From: Kiritimatiellia bacterium
GTDB lineage: Bacteria; Verrucomicrobiota; Kiritimatiellia; RFP12; DVOR01
Assembly: GCA_900771325.1 (NCBI GenBank)
Contig: CAAGNN010000052.1
Coordinates: 1-64,000, forward strand
DNA length: 64,000 nucleotides
Reading direction: 5' to 3'
A model generated the notes under the pieces. It searched no databases, was not told where the DNA came from, and saw only the letters and a list, made by a program, of their open reading frames with translations. The position numbers were made by a program, and so were the translations under genes. Positions 54,029 to 61,303 of the stretch are shown here, in pieces. Each line of letters begins with the position of its first letter. Within the stretch, counting starts at the first letter, position 1.

Positions 54029-54326
54029 ATAGACGATGGACGATAGACGAGCAGGCTGTCGCCGGAGGTGGAAAGCCCGGCCAATAGACAGCCACGCCCT
54101 CCGTCGCGGCACACGTGCTCACCGCTAGCCGCTAACCGCTAACCGTTGCGAGCGTAGCGAGCCGGGGTTGCCCGTTCTGACGGGCCGCGTCCCCGCGGCC
54201 CAAGTAAGCCCCAGGCCGCCGGGGACGGCGGCCATCAGAACGGGCAACCCCGGGCGTTTTACATTTTTGTCTGCCCCGGGTTCACCTCGAGGTAGGCCCG
54301 GGTTGACCCTCGACCCGGGCCGAGGC
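54029..54326. repeat. Hybrid family A element, G and D repeats
   Basis: 54029-54147: CGATAGA/CGATGGA heptamers on the left, the core GCTGTCGCCGGAGGTGG, AAAGCCCGGCC, CTCCGTCGCGGCACACG, but CCGCTAG/CCGCTAA heptamers on the right, so the arms do not match. 54150-54265: palindromes including GCCCGTTCTGACGGGC-type and ACGGGCCGCG/CGCGGCCC. 54277-54326: two family D units (CCGCCCCGGGT variants). No gene is seen from 53950 to 54718. Confidence 0.75.
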
Positions 54327-54530
54327 CGATAATTAACCCCACGGGGATAATTCAATTAAGCCCGTGGGGATAATTCAATTAAGCCCTGGGGGATAATTCA
54401 ATTAAGCCCGGGGCTTAATAGTTTCTCCGGCCGGGAGCGATAATTAACCCTAAGGGATAATTCAATTAACCCTTAGGGATAATTCAATTAAGCCTTAGGG
54501 ATAATTCCAATAACCCTGAGGGTTAATAAT
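54327..54530. repeat. Family E palindrome array, inverted twin of 24608-24816
   Basis: 22-23-bp units with GGGATAATTCAATTAA spacers and GGGG/CCCC- or TAAGGG-type centres, divided at GTTTCTCCGGCCGGGAGCG. Read in reverse complement it follows the 24.6-kb block unit for unit with only scattered differences. Confidence 0.9.
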
Positions 54531-54532
54531 TC

Positions 54533-54660
54533 CGATAGGCGATAGACGATAGGCGGGAAGGCTGTCGCCGGAGGTGGAAAGCCCGGCCAATGGACTGCCA
54601 GTTGCTCCGTCGCGGTACGCGCGCTAACCGCTAGCCGCTAGCCGCTAACCGCTGCGAGCG
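54533..54660. repeat. Hybrid family A element (CGATAGG left, CCGCTAG right arm)
   Basis: The left arm is CGATAGG/CGATAGA (54533-54556). The core has GCTGTCGCCGGAGGTGG, AAAGCCCGGCCAATG and CTCCGTCGCGGTACGCG. The right arm is CCGCTAG/CCGCTAA (54622-54650). It immediately precedes the small-RNA promoter. Confidence 0.8.
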
Positions 54661-54683
54661 CGACCCGCGGGCGAAAAAAGTGC

Positions 54684-54712
54684 TTGCATTTGGCGCGTGG
54701 GGGTGCTACACT
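54684..54712 (+). promoter_or_regulatory. Stable-RNA-type promoter for the small RNA
   Basis: TTGCAT (54684-54689), 17-bp spacer, TG-C-TACACT (54707-54712). It is preceded by GCGAAAAAAGTGC, with a GC-rich discriminator (ATGCGGCG). Almost the same sequence, including the A-tract, drives tRNA-Asp at 60995-61023. Confidence 0.8.
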
Positions 54713-54718
54713 ATGCGG

Positions 54719-54860
54719 CGTTCTTTGGGAGTTGTGGCACGACCCTCGCCGTTTCCACCCCATTCCCACCAGCGGCTCGGTCGTCTGAGTACCCCCACGC
54801 GAGACCCGCTCCCAAAGAACCTAATTTGCGCCTCCTACCGCAAGGTGGGAGGCGTTTTTT
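54719..54860 (+). ncRNA. Candidate small structured RNA, class unknown (6S-like closing stem)
   Basis: It lies between a strong promoter and a terminator with no credible ORF. The 5' GTTCTTTGGGAG (54720-54731) is a perfect 12-bp complement of CTCCCAAAGAAC (54809-54820), closing a ~100-nt RNA. Inside, ACGACC pairs with GGTCGT and GCCG with CGGC around an apical TTTCCACCCCATTCCC loop region. A terminator hairpin follows (CGCCTCC-TACC, GCAA loop, GGTG-GGAGGCG, 54829-54853) with TTTTTTG. Size and end-pairing recall 6S RNA, but the large symmetric central bubble is not obvious. It lacks the conserved SRP RNA loop, and it is not a tRNA or tmRNA. Confidence 0.65.
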
Positions 54861-54879
54861 GTGTCTGGGCCCGGGCGGA

Positions 54880-54890
54880 TGTGGTATAGT
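54880..54890 (+). promoter_or_regulatory. Fumarase promoter, near-leaderless
   Basis: TGTGG-TATAGT, hexamer 54885-54890, 9 bases before ATG 54900. It starts about 20 bases after the small-RNA terminator. Confidence 0.5.
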
Positions 54891-54899
54891 AAGGGTGCT

Positions 54900-55754
54900 A
54901 TGGACATTGTAGAGCAGTTGTTGGAGTTGGTTCGGCGCGCGGCGTGCGAGCTGCCGGCGGATGTTGCCGAGGCGCTGGCGGCGGCCAAGGCGCGCGAAGC
55001 GGCCGAGGGCGCGCAGGGGATCCTGGGGACGCTGTGCCGGAATTGCGCCTTGGCGGCCGAGCAGTCGACCCCGATGTGCCAGGATACCGGCACGTTGACC
55101 TTCTTCTGGCGGGTTCCGGCGGGTTCGGCGCAGGGGCCGTTGGTGGCGGCGGCGAACGAGGCGGTGCGGCGGGCGACGGCGCGGGGGTGGCTGCGGAAGA
55201 ATACGATCGAGGCGCTCTCCGGGCGGTCGGTCGATGACAATGTGGCCGAGCACATTCCGGTGCACCACTTCGAGGAGGCGGCGGTGGAGGCGCCCGAGGT
55301 GACGCTGCTCTTGAAGGGCGGGGGGAGCGAGAATATGAGCTGCCAGTATTCGCTGCCGGATGCGCGGTTGGGCGCGGGGCGCGATTTGGCCGGGGTGCGC
55401 GCGTGCGTGCTCGATGCCGTGGCGCGGATTCAGGGGCAGGGGTGCGCGCCGGGGATTTTGGGGGTGTGCATTGGGGGCGACCGCGCGGAGGGCTACGCGA
55501 TGGCCAAGCGCCAGCTGCTACGGCCGTTGGGCGAGGCCTCGCCGGTGGCCGAGCTCGCGGCACTGGAGGCGCGGCTCTTGGACGAGGCGAACAGCTTGGG
55601 GATTGGGCCGATGGGGCTGGGGGGGCGGACGACGCTCCTGGGGGTGAAGGCGTGCGCGCTGACGCGGCTGCCGGCCTCCTTCTTCGTGACGATTGCCTAT
55701 TGTTGCTGGGCGTGCCGGCGGCAGACGTGCCGTCTGGCGGTGGACCCGGCGTAA
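54900..55754 (+). CDS. Fumarate hydratase class I, alpha-subunit type
   Basis: Iron-sulfur hydro-lyase subunit (fumarase or tartrate dehydratase group). The 284 residues include CQDTGTLTFFW (cluster ligand C60), KGGGSENMSCQ, GCAPGILGVCIGGDRA (cluster and substrate region) and GPMGLGGRTTLLGV. The beta subunit does not follow, so it must be elsewhere or the enzyme is incomplete. The upstream in-frame codons lie in the promoter, so ATG 54900 is used. It precedes nadB by 12 bases; L-aspartate oxidase can pass electrons to fumarate, which may explain the pairing. Confidence 0.85.
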   Translation: MDIVEQLLELVRRAACELPADVAEALAAAKAREAAEGAQGILGTLCRNCALAAEQSTPMCQDTGTLTFFWRVPAGSAQGPLVAAANEAVRRATARGWLRKNTIEALSGRSVDDNVAEHIPVHHFEEAAVEAPEVTLLLKGGGSENMSCQYSLPDARLGAGRDLAGVRACVLDAVARIQGQGCAPGILGVCIGGDRAEGYAMAKRQLLRPLGEASPVAELAALEARLLDEANSLGIGPMGLGGRTTLLGVKACALTRLPASFFVTIAYCCWACRRQTCRLAVDPA

Positions 55755-55766
55755 GGGAGGCGGCCA

Positions 55767-57392
55767 ATGAGAACGCTGGATTGCGATTACTTAGTGGTGG
55801 GCTCGGGGATTGCGGGCGCGATGGCGGCGATGGGGTTGGCCGGCCACGGGCGCGTGTTGCTGGTGACCAAGCGGACGTTGGACGAGGCGAACACCAATTA
55901 CGCGCAGGGGGGCATCTCCTGCGTGATGGGCAGCGATGACTCCTTCGACCTGCACGTGGCCGACACCCTCGACGCCGGCGCGGGGCTCTGCGACGAGGCG
56001 GTGGTGCGGCAGATTGTCGAGGCCGGGCCGCGCTGCCTGCGCAAGCTCATCGAGATGGGCGTGCCCTTCACCAAGTCCGCCGAGACCGCTTGCCCCGAGG
56101 GCTTTGATTTGACGCGCGAGGGCGGCCACACCCGCCGCCGCATTCTCCACGCCGGCGACATCACCGGCCGCGAGGTGGAGCGCACCCTCTGCGCCCGGTT
56201 GCGCGCCACGCGCAAGCTCCACGTCTGCGAAAACACCCTTTTGATTGACCTGGTGACCACGCGCTTCCTGCACGAGCCCGGGGAGAACCGCGTGGTGGGC
56301 GCCTACCTGCTGAGCACCGAGACCGGGGAGATCTGGGCCGTGCGCACCGGGGCGGTCATCCTGGCCACCGGCGGCTGCGGCAAGGTCTACCAATACACCT
56401 GCAACCCGGATATTGCCACGGGCGATGGCGTGGCGGCCGCTTGGCGCGCCGGGGCCGAAGTGCGCAATATGGAGATGGTGCAGTTCCACCCCACCTGCCT
56501 CTATCACCCCAAGGCCAAACGCTTCCTCATTAGCGAGGCGGTGCGCGGCGAGGGCGCCATCCTCGTCACGCGCGATGGCAAGCCCTTTATGGAGCAGTAC
56601 GATCGCCGCGGCTCGCTCGCCCCGCGCGATATCGTCGCCCGCGCCATCGACTCGGAGATGAAGAAGCGCGGCGACGCTTACTGCTGCCTGGACATCCGCG
56701 CCAAGGGTGCCGACTACCTCAAGCAGCGCTTCCCGGGCATCTACGCCAAGTGCCTCGAGTTCGGCATCGATATGGCCAAGGACCTCATCCCCATCGTCCC
56801 GGCCGCGCACTACTGCTGCGGGGGCATCGCCGCCGACGTGGCCGGGCGCACCACCTTGCCCGGGCTCTACGCCATTGGCGAGTGCGCCTGCACCGGGCTG
56901 CACGGGGCCAATCGCCTGGCCAGCAACTCGCTCCTGGAGGCCTTGGTCTGCGGCTGCAGCTGCGCCGAGGGGCTCTGCGCCGAGCCGGTCCCCTCGGTCG
57001 CCCACGTCACGATCCCCGACTGGGTCTACGGCCACGCCGTGCCGACCGACGAAGCGGTCCTGGTGGCCCACAACTGGCAGGAGCTGCGCACCTGTATGTG
57101 GGACTACGTGGGCATCGTCCGCACCAACAAACGCCTGCAACGCGCCCTGCGCCGCGTGCGGAACTTGCGCGACGAGATTAACGAATACTACTTCGATTAC
57201 CTGGTGACGGCCGACATCCTGGAGTTGCGCAATATCGCCGACGTGGCCGAACTCATCATTGCCTCGGCGATGGCCCGCCACGAGAGCCGCGGCCTGCACT
57301 ACACTCTCGATTGGCCCGAGCGCCAGCGCATTGCGCGCGACACCCATTGCGTGCGCTCCTGCACCCCCGCCCCCATCGCCACCCTGGCCTAA
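55767..57392 (+). CDS. nadB: L-aspartate oxidase
   Basis: First enzyme of de novo NAD synthesis from aspartate, converting it to iminoaspartate. The 541-residue flavoprotein has the FAD loop VVGSGIAGAMAAM, NTNYAQGGISCVMG, EGGHTRRRILHAGDITGRE, VQFHPTCLYHP, EAVRGEGAIL, AAHYCCGGIAAD, YAIGECACTGLHGANRLA and SNSLLEALVCG. The PIGECACTGxHGANRLASNSLLE block separates it from succinate dehydrogenase flavoproteins. nadA and nadC are not adjacent. Confidence 0.94.
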   Translation: MRTLDCDYLVVGSGIAGAMAAMGLAGHGRVLLVTKRTLDEANTNYAQGGISCVMGSDDSFDLHVADTLDAGAGLCDEAVVRQIVEAGPRCLRKLIEMGVPFTKSAETACPEGFDLTREGGHTRRRILHAGDITGREVERTLCARLRATRKLHVCENTLLIDLVTTRFLHEPGENRVVGAYLLSTETGEIWAVRTGAVILATGGCGKVYQYTCNPDIATGDGVAAAWRAGAEVRNMEMVQFHPTCLYHPKAKRFLISEAVRGEGAILVTRDGKPFMEQYDRRGSLAPRDIVARAIDSEMKKRGDAYCCLDIRAKGADYLKQRFPGIYAKCLEFGIDMAKDLIPIVPAAHYCCGGIAADVAGRTTLPGLYAIGECACTGLHGANRLASNSLLEALVCGCSCAEGLCAEPVPSVAHVTIPDWVYGHAVPTDEAVLVAHNWQELRTCMWDYVGIVRTNKRLQRALRRVRNLRDEINEYYFDYLVTADILELRNIADVAELIIASAMARHESRGLHYTLDWPERQRIARDTHCVRSCTPAPIATLA

Positions 57393-57412
57393 GCGGCCCC
57401 GGAAGCACCCCG

Positions 57413-58639
57413 ATGAACGTCTGGATCAACAACCCCTTCGACAACCTCCCCGAGGAGGGCCGCCGCGCCCAGCGCTACACCCTCCTCTGCCGCGCGCTCA
57501 CCAAGGCCGGCCACCGGGTCGTCTTCTGGAGCAGCGATTTCTCCCACGCCCTCAAGCGCCCGCGCCAGCTCCCGCCGGTCTATACCGCCCCCGAGGGCTT
57601 CGAGGTGCGCCTCATCCCCACGGTGCCCTATTCCGACAATGTGGGTCTGCGCCGGGCGTGGAGCCACCGCCGCTACGCCGCCACCTGGAAGCGCCTGGCC
57701 GAGAGTCTCGTCGCGGCCGGCACCCTGCCTAAGCCCGACCTCGTCCTCACCTCCTGGCCGCCGATCGAGACCGCGGCCGTGGCGCGCGCTTTCCGCAAGC
57801 GTTGGGGCTGCCGCACGGTGGTGGATATTATGGACGCCTGGCCGGAGAACTTCTACCGGCTGCTTCCGGGCCCGGCGTGGGTCAAGGAGCTCCTCGGGCC
57901 GCTCGTCTTCCGCCGGGCCCACCGGGCGGCGCGCGCGGCCTACCGCCTGGCCGACGCGGTCAGCGGGGTGGGGCTCACCTATCTGGACCTCGCTTCCAGT
58001 TACGGCTGCAAGGCCCCCCGCCACCTCTGCTACCACGGCATTATGCGGATGAACAATGGGGCCTCGCGCTACAGCCTGGACGAGTCCGAGCCGCTGCGGC
58101 TGATCTACGTGGGCAATATGGGCCGGAGCTACGATCTCTTTACGGTGGTGCGCGGGGTGCGCGAGCTCATCGAGGCGGGTGAACACATCCGCCTTGACCT
58201 CGCCGGTACCGGCCCGCGCGAGGAGGCCTTGCGCGAACTGGCCAAGGGGTGCGAGGCCATCCGCTTCTATGGCTACCTCAGCAACGAGGATATGCAGCAG
58301 CTGCTGGCCGATTCGGACGTGGCGGTGGTGCCGATGTTCCCGGATAGCTGGGTGGCCGTGCCCTACAAGCTGGCCGACTACACCGCCGCCGGGCTCCCGA
58401 TGATCTGCTGCCTCACGGGCGAAACCGAGCACCTCATCACCCGCTACCGCGCCGGCACGATGTACACCGCCGGCAACGTCGAGGACTTCAAGCGCGTCCT
58501 CTTGGGCTACCTCCACCGCCGCAGCCGCCTCACCCGCGAGGCCAACGCCAGCGCCCGCATCGCCCGCGAAAACTTTATGATGGATGACATTTACCCCGAG
58601 TTCGTCCGCTTCCTCGCCGAGCTCGTCCCCGCCCCCTAG
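57413..58639 (+). CDS. Glycosyltransferase, GT4-like
   Basis: A 408-residue GT-B glycosyltransferase: N-terminal acceptor domain (GRRAQRYTLLCRALTKAGHRVVFW, DIMDAWPENFY), and a C-terminal nucleotide-sugar domain with LIYVGNMGRSYDLFTVV, LAGTGPREEALREL, FYGYLSNEDMQQLL, and VPYKLADYTAAGLPMIC, the last standing at the GT4 E-x7-E/nucleotide-binding site. The opening NNPFDNLPEEGRRAQRY resembles WcaI/WbuB-type polysaccharide glycosyltransferases. The ATG at 57413 fits the family N-terminus; the longer frame overlaps nadB. It is isolated between nadB and a secretion ATPase, with no other polysaccharide genes. Confidence 0.85.
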   Translation: MNVWINNPFDNLPEEGRRAQRYTLLCRALTKAGHRVVFWSSDFSHALKRPRQLPPVYTAPEGFEVRLIPTVPYSDNVGLRRAWSHRRYAATWKRLAESLVAAGTLPKPDLVLTSWPPIETAAVARAFRKRWGCRTVVDIMDAWPENFYRLLPGPAWVKELLGPLVFRRAHRAARAAYRLADAVSGVGLTYLDLASSYGCKAPRHLCYHGIMRMNNGASRYSLDESEPLRLIYVGNMGRSYDLFTVVRGVRELIEAGEHIRLDLAGTGPREEALRELAKGCEAIRFYGYLSNEDMQQLLADSDVAVVPMFPDSWVAVPYKLADYTAAGLPMICCLTGETEHLITRYRAGTMYTAGNVEDFKRVLLGYLHRRSRLTREANASARIARENFMMDDIYPEFVRFLAELVPAP

Positions 58640-58657
58640 TCCCCCCGGAGCCTCCCT

Positions 58658-60346
58658 ATGACCGCGCAACAGGCCTTCCTCGCCAACCTCCTCCGCAAAA
58701 CCGGCCTCTTCTCCGAGACCCAACTCGAACACCTCCTCGCGGCGGACCTCTCCGATGGCCGCGGCCTCCCCGGCGCCGTCGCCCGCTTGGAGCTGGCCAA
58801 AGAGGCCGAGTTCCTCGAAAAGTTCGCCGAGGTCCTGGGGATGCCCTACGTGGACCTCTCGAAGGTCCGCCCGAGCGACGAGGCCATCCGCGCCCTGCCC
58901 GTCCGCGCTGTCACCCAATACAACGCCCTGCCCCTCTCCCTCGACCACGGCACCCTCTCGGTGGTCCTCTCCGACCCGCTCGACACCCTGGCCGCCGACG
59001 GCCTGCGCCTGGCCTGCGGCCTGCCCATCCGCGTCTGCCTCGCGCCGGCCGATGAGCTCGACAAAGCCGTCAAGAAGTTCTACGGCGTGGGCGCGGACGT
59101 CATCGACCAGGCCGTCAAGGACAACCGCTACGACGTCTCCGACGAGGCGAACATCTCCAAGATCGATGTGAATGCCGACGGCCAGGAGGCCGCCATCGTC
59201 AAGTTCGTCAACCAGATCATTGCCGAGGCCGACCGCCAGGGCGCCACCGATATCCACGTCGAGCCCATGGAAGACGAGCTGCGTATCCGCTACCGCATCG
59301 ACGGGATGCTCCACAAGGTCGACGTGCCCCCCCAGCTCAACCGCCTCAAAGCGGCCATCATCTCCCGCTTGAAGGTGATGGCCAACCTCGACATCGCCGA
59401 GAAGCGCCTCCCGATGGACGGGCGCATCGGCATCCGCCTCAACGGCGAGGATATCGACATCCGCGTCTCCACCTGCCCCACCGCCTACGGCGAGAGCGTC
59501 TCCCTGCGCTTGCTGCAGAAGTCCGGCAACTTCGTCCAGCTCAAGGACCTGGGGATGAGCGAGCGCGACTTCGCCCTCACCCAGAAGCTCATCACCCGCC
59601 CCAACGGCATCATCCTCGTCACCGGCCCCACCGGCTCGGGCAAGTCCACCTCCCTCTACGCCTTCCTCCACGAAATCAACAAGGTCAACGTCCGCATTAT
59701 GACCGCCGAGGACCCCATCGAATACGAGATGAAGGGCATCAACCAAGTCCTCGTGCGCTCGGATATCGGCCTCACCTTCGCCCGCGCCCTGCGTGCCTTC
59801 CTCCGTCAAGATCCCGACATCATTATGGTCGGCGAAATCCGCGACGGCGAGACCGCCGAGATTGCCATCAACGCCTCCCTCACCGGTCACCTCGTCTTCT
59901 CCACCCTCCACACCAACGATGCCGCCGGTGCCTTCGCCCGCCTGGTGGATATGGGCGCTGAGCCCTTCCTCGTGGCCTCCGCCGTCGCCGGCGTGCTCGC
60001 CCAGCGCCTCGCCCGCCGCCTCTGCCCCAAGTGCCGCCAGCAAATCCCCCTCAAGCCCTCGTGGTGGGATCAGCCCGAACCCCCGCCGCAGGACTTCGTC
60101 TACGCCCCCGGCGGCTGCGACGCCTGCTCCCACACCGGCTACAAGGGCCGCGGTGCCATCTTCGAGCTCCTCAACGTCTCCGAGACCATCGGCTCGCACA
60201 TCATCGCCCGCCACTCCTCGGCCGACATCCGCAAGGCCGCAATGGCCGAAGGGATGGCCACCCTCCGCCAAGACGGCTGGCGCAAGGTCTTCAACGGCTT
60301 CACCTCCGTTGAAGAGCTCGTCCGCGTCACCGAAGACGCCAAGTGA
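58658..60346 (+). CDS. PilB/GspE-type secretion or pilus ATPase
   Basis: Cytoplasmic hexameric ATPase for type IV pilus extension or type II secretion. The 562 residues have an N-terminal MshEN/T2SSE_N domain (GLPGAVARLELAKEAEFLEKF cut over the module, YVDLSKVRPSDEAIRALP), DIHVEPMEDELRIRYRIDGML, Walker A GPTGSGKST (323-331), Asp box TAEDPIEYEMKGINQV, Walker B IIMVGEIRDGETAE, His box LVFSTLHTNDAAGAFARLVD and a zinc module CPKC...CDAC. PilB versus GspE cannot be separated without partners, which are absent nearby. It is distinct from the Tad ATPase at 32.2 kb. Confidence 0.92.
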   Translation: MTAQQAFLANLLRKTGLFSETQLEHLLAADLSDGRGLPGAVARLELAKEAEFLEKFAEVLGMPYVDLSKVRPSDEAIRALPVRAVTQYNALPLSLDHGTLSVVLSDPLDTLAADGLRLACGLPIRVCLAPADELDKAVKKFYGVGADVIDQAVKDNRYDVSDEANISKIDVNADGQEAAIVKFVNQIIAEADRQGATDIHVEPMEDELRIRYRIDGMLHKVDVPPQLNRLKAAIISRLKVMANLDIAEKRLPMDGRIGIRLNGEDIDIRVSTCPTAYGESVSLRLLQKSGNFVQLKDLGMSERDFALTQKLITRPNGIILVTGPTGSGKSTSLYAFLHEINKVNVRIMTAEDPIEYEMKGINQVLVRSDIGLTFARALRAFLRQDPDIIMVGEIRDGETAEIAINASLTGHLVFSTLHTNDAAGAFARLVDMGAEPFLVASAVAGVLAQRLARRLCPKCRQQIPLKPSWWDQPEPPPQDFVYAPGGCDACSHTGYKGRGAIFELLNVSETIGSHIIARHSSADIRKAAMAEGMATLRQDGWRKVFNGFTSVEELVRVTEDAK

Positions 60347-60348
60347 GA

Positions 60349-60980
60349 GCCGTTAGCTGTTAGCCGCTAGCGGATAGCGGTTAGCGGCTAGCCGCTAGCC
60401 CCACGCCTGGGGGTGGCCTGGCGGAGCAGGCCACTGCACCACGCTTACACGCCCACCTCAGCCACCCCGGCCGCTGCGCCTTCCAGGCACGGCGGCTTTC
60501 TGTCATCTGTCATCCGTCATCTGTCATCTCCCATCCGCCCCGTTTTACATTTTTGTCCGCCCCGGGTTCGGGGTCGATCCGCCCCGGGTTCGAGGTCAAC
60601 CCGGGGCGGATGCGTTTAGAACCCGGTCCAAGGGGGAGTTATCGACAGGGTTATCGACAGCCCCTGTCGATAACTTGGAGCGGGAGAGGGGGCTCGCTAC
60701 GCTCGCGATGACGGATGACAGATGACGGATGACAGATGGCAGCACCCCTGCGCCTGGCGCCGCGTGAAGTGGGCCGCGGGGACGCGGCCCGTCAGAACGG
60801 GCACTGCAAAACGCTTAGTCCGGCCCGCAGGGCCTTCACGCGGGCCCCAGGCCCGCCCCTCGCGCGCCGTAGGCGCCCCTCTCGGCGGCTCCGCCGCCTC
60901 CGCTCACCGCTCACCGTTCACCGTTCACGCGGGCCGGCAGGCCCGCTTCCGTCATCCGTCCTCTGTCATCTGTCATCGCG
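60349..60980. repeat. Composite repeat block: A arms, G, D, TTATCGACA triplet and F
   Basis: 60349-60402: CCGTTAG/CCGCTAG heptamers, self-complementary. 60410-60450: family G (GGCCTGGCGGAGCAGGCC, TGCACCACGCTTAC). 60488-60533: CTGTCAT/CCGTCAT heptamers. 60537-60620: family D units. 60639-60673: TTATCGACA twice and once inverted. 60706-60750: ATGACGG/ATGACAG heptamers. 60766-60815: GACGCGGCCCGTC palindromes with GCAAAACGCTTA. 60825-60935: family F palindromes and TCACCGT heptamers. 60949-60978: inverse CTGTCAT heptamers. No gene lies between pilB and tRNA-Asp. Confidence 0.75.
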
Positions 60981-60994
60981 ACCGAAAAAAGTGC

Positions 60995-61023
60995 TTGCAT
61001 TGGGGGCGGGTGTGTGCTACACT
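60995..61023 (+). promoter_or_regulatory. tRNA-Asp promoter
   Basis: TTGCAT (60995-61000), 17-bp spacer, TG-C-TACACT (61018-61023), preceded by CCGAAAAAAGTGC. Start ~20 bases before the tRNA. Confidence 0.8.
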
Positions 61024-61042
61024 GTGCGCACTTTCTTCATCC

Positions 61043-61119
61043 GGGGAGGTAGCTCAATTGGTTAGAGCTCCGGACTGTCGATCCGGAGGTCGCGGGTTCG
61101 AGCCCCGTCCTTCCCGCCA
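61043..61119 (+). tRNA. tRNA-Asp (anticodon GUC), CCA encoded
   Basis: Acceptor GGGGAGG pairs with CCTTCCC (one G-U), discriminator G, encoded CCA. D-arm AGCTCAATTGGTTAGAGCT, anticodon stem CCGGA/TCCGG with loop CTGTCGA (GTC), T-arm CGCGGGTTCGAGCCCCG. Confidence 0.95.
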
Positions 61120-61154
61120 TTTTTTGTGTGCATTCACACTCCTTTCGTGTTGAA

Positions 61155-61190
61155 ACCGCGTGCCAAAGTCTCCGGCACGCGGTTTTTTTT
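61155..61190 (+). terminator. Terminator after tRNA-Asp
   Basis: ACCGCGTGCC pairs with GGCACGCGGT, loop AAAGTCTCC, followed by eight T residues. Confidence 0.9.
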
Positions 61191-61230
61191 TGCGTTGGGC
61201 GCAGAAAGTTCTTCTCCCTGGGCGGTAGAC

Positions 61231-61241
61231 TTTGCTATACT
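61231..61241 (+). promoter_or_regulatory. metE promoter
   Basis: TTTGC-TATACT, hexamer 61236-61241. The leader to ATG 61304 is ~57 bases with AAGGAGG; too short for a SAM or cobalamin riboswitch. Confidence 0.6.
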
Positions 61242-61303
61242 GCGCGCACACTGTCAGGCCAGGGCCGGATTGTCCGGCAGCGCTTGAAGGAGGTAAAGCA
61301 AGT

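Noticed and set aside
54680..54889. Short ORF over the small-RNA region
   Set aside because: It starts upstream of the promoter -10, crosses the terminator, and has no ribosome-binding site or recognisable protein features.
61242..61303. Riboswitch in the metE leader
   Set aside because: The ~57-base leader is too short for cobalamin or SAM-I riboswitches and shows no conserved core.
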